64,000 nucleotides of DNA, from positions 2,542,001 through 2,606,000 of the forward strand of contig JAECYW010000005.1 of NCBI GenBank assembly GCA_023014335.1, given 5' to 3'. The notes beneath the pieces are model-generated. The model saw only the letters and a program-made list of their open reading frames with translations, was not told where the DNA came from and did no database searches. The translations under genes were made by a program, and so were the position numbers. Source of the stretch: Galerina marginata. Its lineage: Eukaryota; Basidiomycota; Agaricomycetes; Agaricales; Galerinaceae. Position 1 is the first letter of the stretch, and each line of letters opens with the position of its first letter. Below, in pieces: positions 34,068 through 44,696 of the stretch.

Positions 34068-35941
34068 ATGACGAAAAAGAAGGGAAGGCCTACAGTAGTG
34101 CGACGGGAAAATTGTGAGTAGTCCATCCCCATTGATGGTTTACCGGCTCTTACCTTTTCCAGTTATTCTATTCCTTTCATCCCTTGACGTCACTTTGAAG
34201 CTGCACCAGGTCAAGCTGCAGGATTTCATGCCCATATCGCCAACGATTGCTGATCTGATGGCTACCTGCGGAAGGCTTCTTGATAAATCAATTACTACTG
34301 TAAGTAATTATCCTTTCATCGGTTGTTTGTATTCACGGGCATTCATTCCAGGTGGTTGCTTTCCTATGTGAGCTGCACCAGACAAGTGTTTACCAGAAGA
34401 AGGTAAACCCGAGTTACAAAGCGATTCTGTACTTCAAATCCATATGGAAACAGCATCTGGCTCATTCAAATGACATTTCATATGGCCAGCAAAATGCTTC
34501 GCACTGGGAGAAAAGACGAAAAGTACGTATGTCCTGCTTGTTTGTGTCCGTTCCACCAGCTAATTTTGCCCTGAAAGATTTATGAACTTGGTATAATGGC
34601 CTCTCCATTCTGGGGTCGTAGCCTGTTGCCGCTGGTGGGTGATACGCGTCCCTTCCAGCTTAAACTCGTCGAACGCCCGCGGGCAGTCTCGCATATCAAG
34701 CTCCGTCAGGTCATCAACGAAGTGGACTTCCCTGGTAGAGCTGGGATTTTAGCCAGCGCTGAAGGGGGATACTATGTGGTCAGTGAAACCGAATCTGTTC
34801 TCTTCTATTCTTGGGATGAACAGGGTATGTCACACATATCACTGGCTACTGCTCTGATTTTAACGTTCGATTTATAACATTTGACAGGCAATTTCAAGCC
34901 TGAGCTCGTTATTATTCGCGGTGTCGCCTCCTCAGCACCCTTCGCCGGTGCTTTTTATGCATGGCTGAAAGCTGTTGTCGATGAGGCCTGTCATGAACGC
35001 CGTAATGTCCGGGTGTGTTCTCTTTTTTTCTAAAAATTTAGTTTAATACTGTGGTTAAACCCTATCTTTTGCAGCCCACGCACCCAGGTCATATATCCCA
35101 GGTCGGCTTGAACAATGGGCCATGGCACGCGCGTGTAATTGGTTTAGCCAAGAGTTATACAAAACGCCTCGACACCGTGACACAGATCGAGCACGACCGC
35201 GAAATCATCGGGGCGGTGTCGATTACCTGGAGTATTATTCGCTCAGTAATGCCACGCGAAGTTCTTGAACACGTCGACGATTGCCTCGAAAGGTATGGTC
35301 TACCGCGCCTTGCTACAAGAAATATTGCACCAGGTATATATTTTCCTGTAAATCTTATTCCATGTCCATCGCTGAACTTATTTGATAGGTCATGGTTTCA
35401 ATATTCAGATCGGTGAAAAGGATTATGGCTTTCCAACAGCCGAGCGAGCACCTCCCGAAGCCTACCTTTCACGGGATTATGAAGCGTAGGTTCTGTTACC
35501 TCTCTCTGAATCCATTTTGAACCAGGCTGTAGCTGGCTACATACCGACGCGGCCTATTGCACATGGGCCTTCTCGTTTTGTGTAGCCCGCGATTGCAAGG
35601 CCCAGGCTCAGAACACCAGTCCCGCTCACCTGAAACGCAGTACACGCAGTTCGACACGAGCAAACAGCGGGGTTCAAGCTTCTGAGCCGGATGTTCCAGG
35701 TGGCGGTGGTAGCTTTGTGGATGCCTCCCTACGCGTCGTGGTTCGCCAGGCCCGAGGAACAGTGATCGCCTTCCAGCCAAATCTCCCACATGGAACATCA
35801 AAACTTGCAGGATCGTCCAATTCAATTATCAGCATCAATTTCTCGGAACGTGTTGGTGAGGCTTGGGCGCAAGCGTACGGGCAGAACAAGGTCTTCATCG
35901 AGTCTGCACCCGGTGCTGGTAAGGGAAATACTGCAGGCTAA
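34068..35941 (+). CDS. Possible 2OG-Fe(II) oxygenase-like (TET/JBP-type?) protein
   Basis: Eight exons (34068-34113, 34163-34299, 34352-34522, 34578-34824, 34888-35012, 35075-35333, 35389-35485, 35533-35941) join in phase to 496 aa with no stop. The C-terminal region could be a double-stranded beta-helix core: LHTDAAY gives an HxD pair (His364, Asp366) and GTVIAFQPNLPHGTS a distal His447, 81 residues later. The Arg that normally binds 2-oxoglutarate after the distal His is not evident; the aligned stretch reads SNSIISINFS. TET/JBP-type oxygenases are known cargo of basidiomycete KDZ transposons, and this gene's repeat setting fits, but membership is inference. It sits between modules X (33720-33912) and Y (36300-36790). 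A truncated copy is at 6937-7135. It could instead be another cupin-like protein. Confidence 0.5.
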
Positions 35942-38187
35942 TTACTTATGTATACCGAAATATACTGTTGGGTTTATGGAATAATTGACGATTGCTACTT
36001 TTGATCCAGTTGAAACAATCTAATCTGCTTTGTAGCACATAGTAAACCAGGAGGTTGTAATATGAGACTTAACTTGCTTTGCACCTGTGGACTAGAGGCA
36101 TGTAAAAAAAAAATCATACCCAGGATGACAGGTTCGAAATAAAATGCATCTCATGCGGTTCGATCTCTCGACCTTTAAAAGTAGTTCAACCTGCAAGCGT
36201 TAGTTCACAGCTGTAAGATCAAAACCACTGAGCCATCTTTCCATATACTGCAAAGGAAAAATTAGTCTATATATATCACTATTTCCTTGCTTCCAGGTCT
36301 GGCGCGCCGTTTGGTGTTGTTGCGACACTTCAGGCCAAACAAAACAGCAGCTCTCTTCTCCACTCGTTCCTGGCTACCGGCACAGGGACAGAATGGCCCC
36401 TCCTCTCCACTCGTTCTGGTCCACCGACACTGAGGCGGAGGCTTCTAGTCGGAATTGACTGGTTTTCAGCACTCAGTCGTCGGAAGTCCCGTCATCACTA
36501 GGGCAGGTGCCTCTTTTGATTTATACGGTGGCGCAGGTTATCCCCTCCACCCGCCGCAGGGCACGACACCGGAGCACTTGCTGACGATACTTAAGACAGC
36601 GCCGCGGCATAAAGATGGTGGCAGAACTTCACAGAATGCACGGTATGTAAGTAGCCTGTCTATCTGCTGCTGGCTTACAGTGACGATCCCTTCGACTAGT
36701 TTTTGCTTCCTCACCCCACCACCCATTTGAGCCCGCCGCCGCCTTTCACCTATTTCGTCATTCACCTATACCTCGTCATTCGCCTGCCTCGCGAGGGACA
36801 TCGTGGCCGTACCTGGGACTATCAGCCCGGCGAAGCGCAGAATATAACACTGTGGCCTGAATACTTTAAGCCAGCGCCCTGCACCCACTGTTCACCGAGG
36901 CATGTACCTGCCTGGATCAGCAAACGCCGGCGCCGCTCCAGCAGCCTCAGCCTTCTGAGCATCCGCGGCAGTAGAAGCTGTCGATGTCTCATAAATGGTT
37001 TTGAAAGCCACTTGTTTCACATGGTTAGTGTAACTACTGCACGCCCAAACCTCTTTTTTCTCGTTCTTCATCTGGGCTATGGCAACGCGGATACCCCGCA
37101 GGGAATTTGCTTGCCATAGGCCCCTTTTTTCTGCTGGAATGCACCTGCCTTTTCACCGTCCTTTCGCCTCTATTCAGCACTGATACCCCCTCAGGCATCC
37201 GCTCAGCCCATCCCACATTCGATTTCAGACCCAGGACTTCCAAGGCATCCACCATGGTGCTCGAGCGGGCTACGAATCTGGCACAGGGTAAGTACCTCCT
37301 CGTACACGCGCTCAAGCACATCTAACCTTTGGATAGGACTGCTGTACAGTCCTCAACAGCAACGGCCTCGCCATTAGGCTCTGCGCTGGCCAGCCACGGG
37401 GCGACGGCGCTTGGAATTGCCTCAAAGTCGTGGCCCAAAACCTGCTGAACGAACCCAGAAAATCACGTCCATGAGAATCAAATGTGACGGATAGGTCTGG
37501 CGGACTGTTCGGCGGACGTTTTGTGCTCTGGTCAATTTTTACCCTGTGACGCCCAGTGACTGCCCCTCATCGTCCTCGACGCCGCCAAGTGCCCTGAGCG
37601 CCTTCGTGATCGCCGGGCATCGCCCCCGACGCCAGCCTAATTCACTGGCGGTGCCCTCGCTTCCCCGCGTTCCCGCACTCCATCGGGGGTTTCGATCGGG
37701 CTGTTCATGAGCAACCCAGCTACTGCCTGCAAGTCAGACACCCCACCGGATGTTTCCAACGCATGCCACAGCCTGCAAGCTTTGAGCCCGGGCACTGCTT
37801 CTGAGATACAGATCAAATGGGCCCTTTATCCGAGTTCTACTTACTGTTTAATTTATTTCCTGTTATTTATGCTTTCTTACTCGTATGAAATCCTATAAGT
37901 TAAACTGTTCAAATAACGGCGCCGGCGAGGAAACAGTTGCCTGGTTGTGGTGCAACATTCAAACCAAATTCAAACCATGCTTAAACCTGCTTATATCTCC
38001 GTCACGCCGTCTGCCCTCAAAAATTCAACAGCCATTTGGCCGCCGGCTGTCCGTGGACGATTCGGCGAACAGTCAGCACTTTTCGTTCCAGTGGATGTGA
38101 TGCCCTCAACGAACCGATGCTTGACGGCCTTATGCAGGAAAATCCGAATGTGCGGCGTCTGAAAATCTGGTCACGATGCCTCGAGTC
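35888..38187 (+). repeat. Inverted repeat family 2, right copy
   Basis: Positions 35888-37417 pair with 6990-5461 with no indel or mismatch found. Homology continues at 37418-37454 and 38108-38187, separated by an inserted element at 37455-38107. The inner end overlaps the last 18 codons of the oxygenase-like gene, so the repeat includes gene 3' sequence. Module Y lies at 36300-36790. A tRNA-like segment (TGGCTCAGTGG in reverse orientation near 36230) is also inside. I support no independent gene here. Confidence 0.9.
37455..38107. mobile_element. 653-bp non-autonomous insertion with 7-bp target duplication
   Basis: AACGAAC occurs at 37448-37454 and 38108-38114, and the other copy of the host repeat (near 5305-5312) has the uninterrupted site. 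The ends are imperfect inverted repeats: ATCACGTCCATGAGAA near the left end pairs with ATCACATCCACTGGAA read inward from the right end. Both ends also carry a GACTGTTCG word. No coding capacity is supported. Confidence 0.75.
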
Positions 38188-38236
38188 ACTTTTGATTGCT
38201 CGGAGTCATAACGATTTTTACGTGACTCTTAAACAT

Positions 38237-38243
38237 TATAAAA
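38237..38243 (+). promoter_or_regulatory. TATA box of the gene at 38280
   Basis: TATAAAA lies 37 bp before the ATG at 38280, just outside the end of inverted repeat family 2. Confidence 0.5.
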
Positions 38244-38279
38244 GCTCGTGTTTCCTGGAATGTTATAATCATTCTCGCA

Positions 38280-40824
38280 ATGGCACCTTCACCACCTGCA
38301 GATTCTCCTGCTACCTCTACCACTCAGTCTCAAGCTCAACCAGCTTCCACCCCGCAGGCTCCCCGCCCACTTCGCACCTATAGAAGCTACCTTGATATAT
38401 GACCCCATGCCAGTTGCCTAATAGGCTGATACATCCAGAAGGCCAACTGCCTAACTTCCCAATTAAGTAATAAATCACATGACCTTGGGATATATGACAA
38501 ATACAAAATATTGGCATGAAGGGGAATTGAACCACAGACTTTGAGAGGGTCACATGACATAGTTCCCACATTCAAAGTTTGGTGATCAAACCATCTGAGC
38601 CATGTTTCCTTATAAATGTCTGTAATTTATGTACATTATATACCCTCCCCCACTTAAATTTATATTATTATTATAATATGTTCAGGCACTTGGCAGGGGG
38701 CTATACCAACATGTTATACACCAAAATGACGGGAAAAATGAGGGGAACACGATGGTGACACGCGCGTGACGCGTTACGCGCTTTTACGCATGTCACACGC
38801 GAAATAGCGCGTTTTTAGCTCTAAAATGCGGCGCTTAAGGCTTATAAGCGCGTATTTAATGACGTAATATATACCGTTCGAAAGCTATGATTTAACATAA
38901 AATAATGGTGAAATAAGCGTGGGAAATAACGCGCTTTCCGGGACATAAAACGCGTAAAACGCCGTAGAACACGCATCAAAAGCAACGCACGCGCGTGAAT
39001 TATATATAGTTAAAACCGGCGTAAAGGCGTGATTCTAGTGATATATAATACATTATGTAATATGCATTTTGAAGCATGGAGCGCATCAATTTGGTCTAAA
39101 AACGAGCTATTTCGCGTGTGACATGCGTAAAAGCGCGTAACGCGTCACGCGCGTGTCACCATCGTGTTCCCCTCATTTTTCCCGTCATTTTGGTGTATAA
39201 CATGTTGGTATAGCCCCCTGCCAAGTGCCTGAACATATTATAATAATAATATAAATTTAAGTGGGGGAGGGTATATAATGTACATAAATTACAGACATTT
39301 ATAAGGAAACATGGCTCAGATGGTTTGATCACCAAACTTTGAATGTGGGAACTATGTCATGTGACCCTCTCAAAGTCTGTGGTTCAATTCCCCTTCATGC
39401 CAATATTTTGTATTTGTCATATATCCCAAGGTCATGTGATTTATTACTTAATTGGGAAGTTAGGCAGTTGGCCTTCTGGATGTATCAGCCTATTAGGCAA
39501 CTGGCAAGGTTTCATATAGAAATCCAGCATACATGGCTGCACTTCGGAGGGAAGGGGCTCTGATCATCCTTTCTGCCGCTGAAAAGGCCTTGGAAGATGC
39601 CATGCTGAGGTCGAGCCCGGCGCCTGACCAGGTGTTAGGGAAAAGAAACCACGAGCATGACGACGAACCGGACGGTGGGGACACCGAGCCCGACGACGAA
39701 ACCCCTGGCTCAGCAGGAGCCCAGTCACTGTCGCCTTCCCTCGGGAATGTGACCGCCGCGACTTTGCGGTACGCGTCGTACAAGAAGCTTCGTCCCGAGC
39801 AGCGCGACGAGCTCGAGACCTTCCTGCAAGTGAGTACTCGTACGGATATAACTTTTGTCCTTCCTTCTAAACAGTGGTCAGGACACGCCGCTGGGCCGTC
39901 AAGCCAAGCTGTTTGTCTGCTTGCTCTCAGTAGAAAACAAAGTTGACGCCTTCCGATCGGCCGCGCCACCTTATCAGGTGTCCGATGATTTGAAGGTATG
40001 AGTTTCATCCCCGCTCTCGAGGCTTTCTCAGCTCAAACTGCTTTATGAAGACGAACATAGGCAACTACTCCCTTGCCGTACTGCTGTCTGTGAACATAAG
40101 CGCCTATAAGGGTGATATCCCTCGCAACCACATACTTGTATGCCTTCTACCTATCTTTTGAACCCTATGGTCAATCTTTCTTCAGGATATACTCAAGCGC
40201 TATCGATTCGATCTTCCAGCTGGCATTGAACACGACTATTCGAACTGGGAGAAAATTACGGCCGCTGTTAGTTATGCGCTCACGCAAACTCGGGCGCGAG
40301 TCAAGAAACTCGTACGTATAATTATGAAGAAAGTCAAGAATGCTGACTCACTATTCCTTACTGCAGATACGGGATAGCATAACTAACGACATCAACGTAT
40401 TCGCCCTGGCGCAGGTCATTGTCCACGGGACGCCCTGTCGCCCGACTGTCCAACTCTGCTCCAGAGTTGCCCTGATGGTAAGCACCGAGCGATTCCACCA
40501 CCCCCAGATAAAACCTGAATTATGTTAGCGTGCTGTTCATGTCGAGTGCAGTGGCGGTGAAAAATATTGGAACCTCATCGACCGACGGCTCGCGGTGGTA
40601 CGCCAGCTGGCAGGATCTGATGTTACGAGGGCAATAAGGTGTGTATCATCATTAGCTCTTCTTCCGCGACAGTTCACTTACATCCTCATATACTATGCAG
40701 GATATTCCGCGATGTCCTCAAGACCGACAGACAGACTTATGGCGCGGGTGAAGACTATGAGATAGGAGACGTTGTTGCTGATGAGTGGCAGCAAAGAGTT
40801 GATGATGTTGTCGGTGGGAGGTAG
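38280..40824 (+). pseudogene. Unknown gene split by foldback element 2
   Basis: The 5' exon (38280-38374) encodes a Pro/Ser/Thr-rich start (MAPSPPADSPATS). It is interrupted by a foldback element and resumes after the second target duplication at 39547. Further exons are 39882-39995, 40051-40137, 40186-40311, 40367-40477, 40529-40638 and 40701-40824, all in phase; the first resumed exon ends at 39829. Reading from the internal ATG at 39533 gives an alternative 322-aa product whose first codons come from the element. I recognise motifs of a repeated Agaricomycete family (KRYRFDLPAGIEHD, CRPTVQLCSRVALM, FRDVLKTDR) but know no function. Downstream exons are undamaged, so expression from the element-supplied ATG is conceivable. 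Confidence 0.7.
38375..39539. mobile_element. Foldback element 2 with 7-bp target duplication
   Basis: The 1165-bp element is flanked by CACTTCG at 38368-38374 and 39540-39546. It begins CACCTATAG and ends GGCTG, like element 1. Its long arms pair around a centre near 38957. Each arm has a tRNA-like module with TGGCTCAGATGG and GGTTCAATTCC, and an ACGCG-rich inner zone. The arms differ in sequence from element 1, so the two are related family members, not a recent duplicate pair. Confidence 0.85.
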
Positions 40825-41970
40825 TCGGTGACGGACAATCGGTGACAACGGTGCTGCAGGGATATGGTGCCTTGATACTGTACTAGCATTCCTACCAGCC
40901 AATTTTCACCTGTGCTATGTTACATACCTGCGATGGAATTACAGTTGCTGGTCTGGTCAATTTAGCAGAGCCCTGACATGTAAATCTTGCACAGCACGAT
41001 ATCAAGTGCACGTTTTTTAATTCCAACAGCGGTGAAGTCGAAGAACGTGGGTGCCAGACGAAAAACTTCATGCAACGACACCTAGTTAGATGCCATGTAG
41101 CATAAGCTGAGCAAGATGTTAGGCACGCCGTTGCCTACAGCTGGTTGAGCTGCCGACATCCCTGAACAGCGTACCAGACTAAATCCGTGAACAACATTAT
41201 CCGACACTGTCTAGCCATGACCCGCGTAAAGTAGCAAGCATGTCACTCCCTGCAGCTGGCTGAGCTGCTGGTATTGCTGAACAGCCTACCGCATTATATC
41301 TGTGATCACCCTTATCCAACAGTGCGCAGACATGACTTGAATAAGATGGACGGCATGTTATTACCAGCACCAGGCGAAGTCACCAGATTTCGCGAACAGC
41401 GTGTCAGATAACAGGTATCAGCAATGCTCTGAATAAGCTGGGTATTATATTTTCTCCTACAGGCGCTTAAGTGGCCTGAATTTCTGAATACTATATACAT
41501 TTTCAGGTGCTAAATACCCGAGTGAGCAGCGCGTTACAGTGAGTAGGATATGATGGAAGGCAGATGGTTGCCTGTCACTGACCGAGGTGTCCAGTGTCAT
41601 GAACAACGTACCGTATTACAGCGCATAACAGTGAGTCCAAGAAGATGCATTCGACGCCGTTACCTACGTTCGCCTTGGCTGGAATAAATCACGGCACCTT
41701 TGCAAATCACATGTTTTAGCGACCCCGCCTGTGCGACTGCTTCGACGTGCCAGGATTCATGAAACAGCCTATTCAAACCAGTGCATATCAACGAGCCCAG
41801 CAGGATGTACTCAGCACTACTACCTACGTTTGGCTCAGCTGGAAAGGGTCATGAGTATCTTATCAGATCACATATTTTAACGCCGTCAATACATACATGT
41901 GTAGCAGATGGCCAGTTACTACTGGCTGAGGTGCCAGGATTTACGAACAGCATATCAGATTACATGTACC
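40825..41970 (+). repeat. Degenerate satellite related to the 115-bp units
   Basis: Loosely repeated phrases (GGCTGAGCTG, GAACAGC, TACCAGACTAAA-type, AGCCATGA-type) recur at roughly 110-150 bp spacing through this stretch. They resemble diverged versions of the clean 115-bp unit that follows. No gene is supported. Confidence 0.6.
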
Positions 41971-42430
41971 GATGATCTACTTAGACTGCTCATAGCCACG
42001 GGTTGAAAAATATGTACTCGACCTCGCTACTGACCTTTGGCTGAGCTGAAGAATTCCCTCAAAAACTAATTAGACTACACATTTTGATGATCTACTTAGA
42101 CTGCTCATAGCCACGGGTTGAAAAATATGTACTCGACCTTGCTACTGACCTTTGGCTGAGCTGAAGAATTCCCTCAAAAACTAATTAGACTACACATTTT
42201 GATGATCTACTTAGACTGCTCATAGCCACGGGTTGAAAAATATGTACTCGACCTCGCTACTGACCTTTGGCTGAGCTGAAGAATTCCCTCAAAAACTAAT
42301 TAGACTACACATTTTGATGATCTACTTAGACTGCTCATAGCCACGGGTTGAAAAATATGTACTCGACCTCGCTACTGACCTTTGGCTGAGCTGAAGAATT
42401 CCCTCAAAAACTAATTAGACTACATGTCTT
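41971..42430 (+). repeat. 115-bp tandem array, four units
   Basis: The phrase GATGATCTACTTAGACTGC recurs at 41971, 42086, 42201 and 42316, exactly 115 bp apart. Units are almost identical; one differs by C to T in the word CGACCTCG. The last unit ends at about 42430. Confidence 0.95.
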
Positions 42431-42640
42431 AGTGACATCAACTCTGGTCACAGTGTCCAAATCTTTTTTGAATCTGTCTACCACATCCAGCTCACGTCGA
42501 CATGACCTTCTAAAAATACATCACCGTCGTGAGAACTTCACGGAGCAGACACGTTTTGGGCAAATGGCGGTGTACAGCAACAAGCAAGCGTGAGTTCCTG
42601 TTCATATTTTTTTCCCTCCAATATTAATCCAATGAGGTAG

Positions 42641-44173
42641 GACGACAATGACGAGTTTCTGAACACAATGCACTCGGACTTCTATAGCTCTACTAATAGC
42701 AGCCTTGTTAGTCTTGTGAGTTTTCCCTCTATCACGGCCGCTAAATTGGTACTGATCCTGCTGTAGATCCCAGATAGCAACTCTGACTTTCCACCTTCGG
42801 AGACGACGAGTTACCCGAGCGACGCCGAAGTGTATGTGAACGCTATGCTACCCCTCCGTCACGGCTACCCCTTGGCCAACCCTCGGCCTACCAGTTCTCT
42901 GCCAATTGAAAAACGGAGAGTTGGGCCCATGGTTGGTGATGTCGGGATCATCAGCGAAGACGGCTCTTTTGATTTCTTATTCAATCCGTTCTTGCCCACC
43001 ACCGACCCAAGAAATCCTACCGACCTTCCTAAAACATTTGATGATATTTCACGGCCTGACCTCGTGCTTTCTCGGATACCAAGCGCCTTTAATTCCAAAA
43101 GCGCAATTTTCAGCCGAGAAGTGTATTGCAATATGGAGCGGGAAACAATGTACGTACTGTATATTCTATTCCACCCAGCCACTCTGACCGCACATGTAGG
43201 GAGCTTTCAATTTCGTATCCCAGTAATACTGGTGGTGCGTTGCTTTTCCTACCTGACGGCGCCTCTCAGGAAGCTCTCAAAAATTCCGGCCAAATAAAGG
43301 AATTTATAATCAAAAGAGCAGAATCGTGGATATCTTACGCGATCAGCACTGGGCGAGATATCGATCGAGATTCACTCTATTTTGTGACTGGTTGGACAAA
43401 AACAACCGATTGGGGCATTGTGACTTTAAATCCATCCACGTCTTCGGGAAAATGCAATCTTAAGCTCGGGCAGTCGACGCACCCAAATGACCCACGTTAT
43501 ATCTGGGAAAGGACGCCTGCCAATGGAACAGCTAGAACGGGACCTGGACCTGATAGAGACCTCGACAATGAAATGGATGTACCTCAAAATCAAACTCCGT
43601 TCGTAAAAGGTTTTAAAATCGCATTTTCGAAGGAAGCGTGGGATCGTATTTCGTCGGAAGGAACCCTAGCGGTTAACGAGCGACGATCTACGAATGGTCC
43701 GACATTAGATGTCAAGACAAGCAGCAGCCGGACTTTGGAAGGGAGCCGGGCCTGGTCGAGTGGTAGCGACAGTAACAACATTTTTAACTGCGATACCCTG
43801 AACCTCGAACCCGTCCCGACAAACGAAAAGGTCGGTATTCTGACAACTTGATCCACATGTTTTCACCCGCTCATTTTTTGTTACCAGCTCTTCCACCCCT
43901 TGGATACAATCACCAGAGTCCTTCTTGAAGAGGTAAACTAATTTCTCTTAGGGTCTGACGCAGTTTACCTGATTACTTTACCGGTTTAGAACCCTGAAGC
44001 CGAGATCGCTATTGCTCACGACGATGAATGGTGCGAAATGACCAATGGGGTACGTGCGACCTTTATATTTACCCCGACTCTTGCCTTACTCCCTCACAAT
44101 CAGTATGATTCTATCGACAACGAAATTATAGTCCGACTTCTGAGATCAAAATATAGTACGAGCTGTCATGAAG
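42641..44173 (+). CDS. Uncharacterised Agaricomycete multi-exon gene (ends uncertain)
   Basis: Exons 42641-42715, 42767-43149, 43200-43830, 43888-43932, 43990-44049 and 44104-44173 join in phase. The donor at 43831 (GTCGGT) is weak. A first exon likely ends at 42589, but I could not fit its ATG in phase, and the 3' end after 44173 is unresolved. Recognisable blocks are GGALLFLPDGASQEAL, DSLYFVTGWTKTTDWG, HPLDTITRVLLEE and AIAHDDEWC. I remember such blocks from a widespread mushroom family of unknown function, often near NLR-like repeat genes, as here. No catalytic motif is evident. Confidence 0.55.
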
Positions 44174-44246
44174 GTATGTCATCGAACGAGTTCTTTCCGA
44201 CAAGTTCTAAAGGATCGCAGGAGTTGCAGTTCTTTCCGCAACTCAG

Positions 44247-44544
44247 GACGCTGCGTCCGCCGTGCTTTCTCAAGTACCAAGTGCCGTCATTTCTAGGACT
44301 GGAATTCTTAGCCGAGAAATGCATTGCAATATGGAGTGTGAAGCAATGTATGTACCATGTCTTCTGTTTTACCTTATTGCCGCTGATTTCACACAGAGAG
44401 CTTTCAATGTCACATTCCAGGCACACTTACAGTGCATTGCTTTATCTACCTGCAGGCGCCTCCCAGGAAGCTCCCAAAATCTCGGGAAAAGCAATAGAAT
44501 CGAGAATCAAAAAACATGCTGAGCCGTGGACGCCTTATGAGGTC
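44247..44544 (+). pseudogene. Partial duplicate of the preceding gene
   Basis: Two exon-like pieces (44247-44347 and 44397-44544) match about 100 residues of the gene at 42641-44173, around LSRIPSAFNSK and the LPDGASQEA block, with the intervening intron at the same place. The rest of the gene is missing and the sequence runs on towards the TPR-WD40 gene. Confidence 0.65.
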
Positions 44545-44696
44545 GTGAGTAGTTATTGCCTTGAAACAAGCAGCGTTCAGCTAATAGATGCCAGGGAAAC
44601 AACCTTGATGAAGTCATTTCTGTCCACAGGCGCGCTCTCCGGGTTGCCCGATTTGTGCGAGAAGGTCAGACAAGTGATCATGATGAAATCGTCTCT

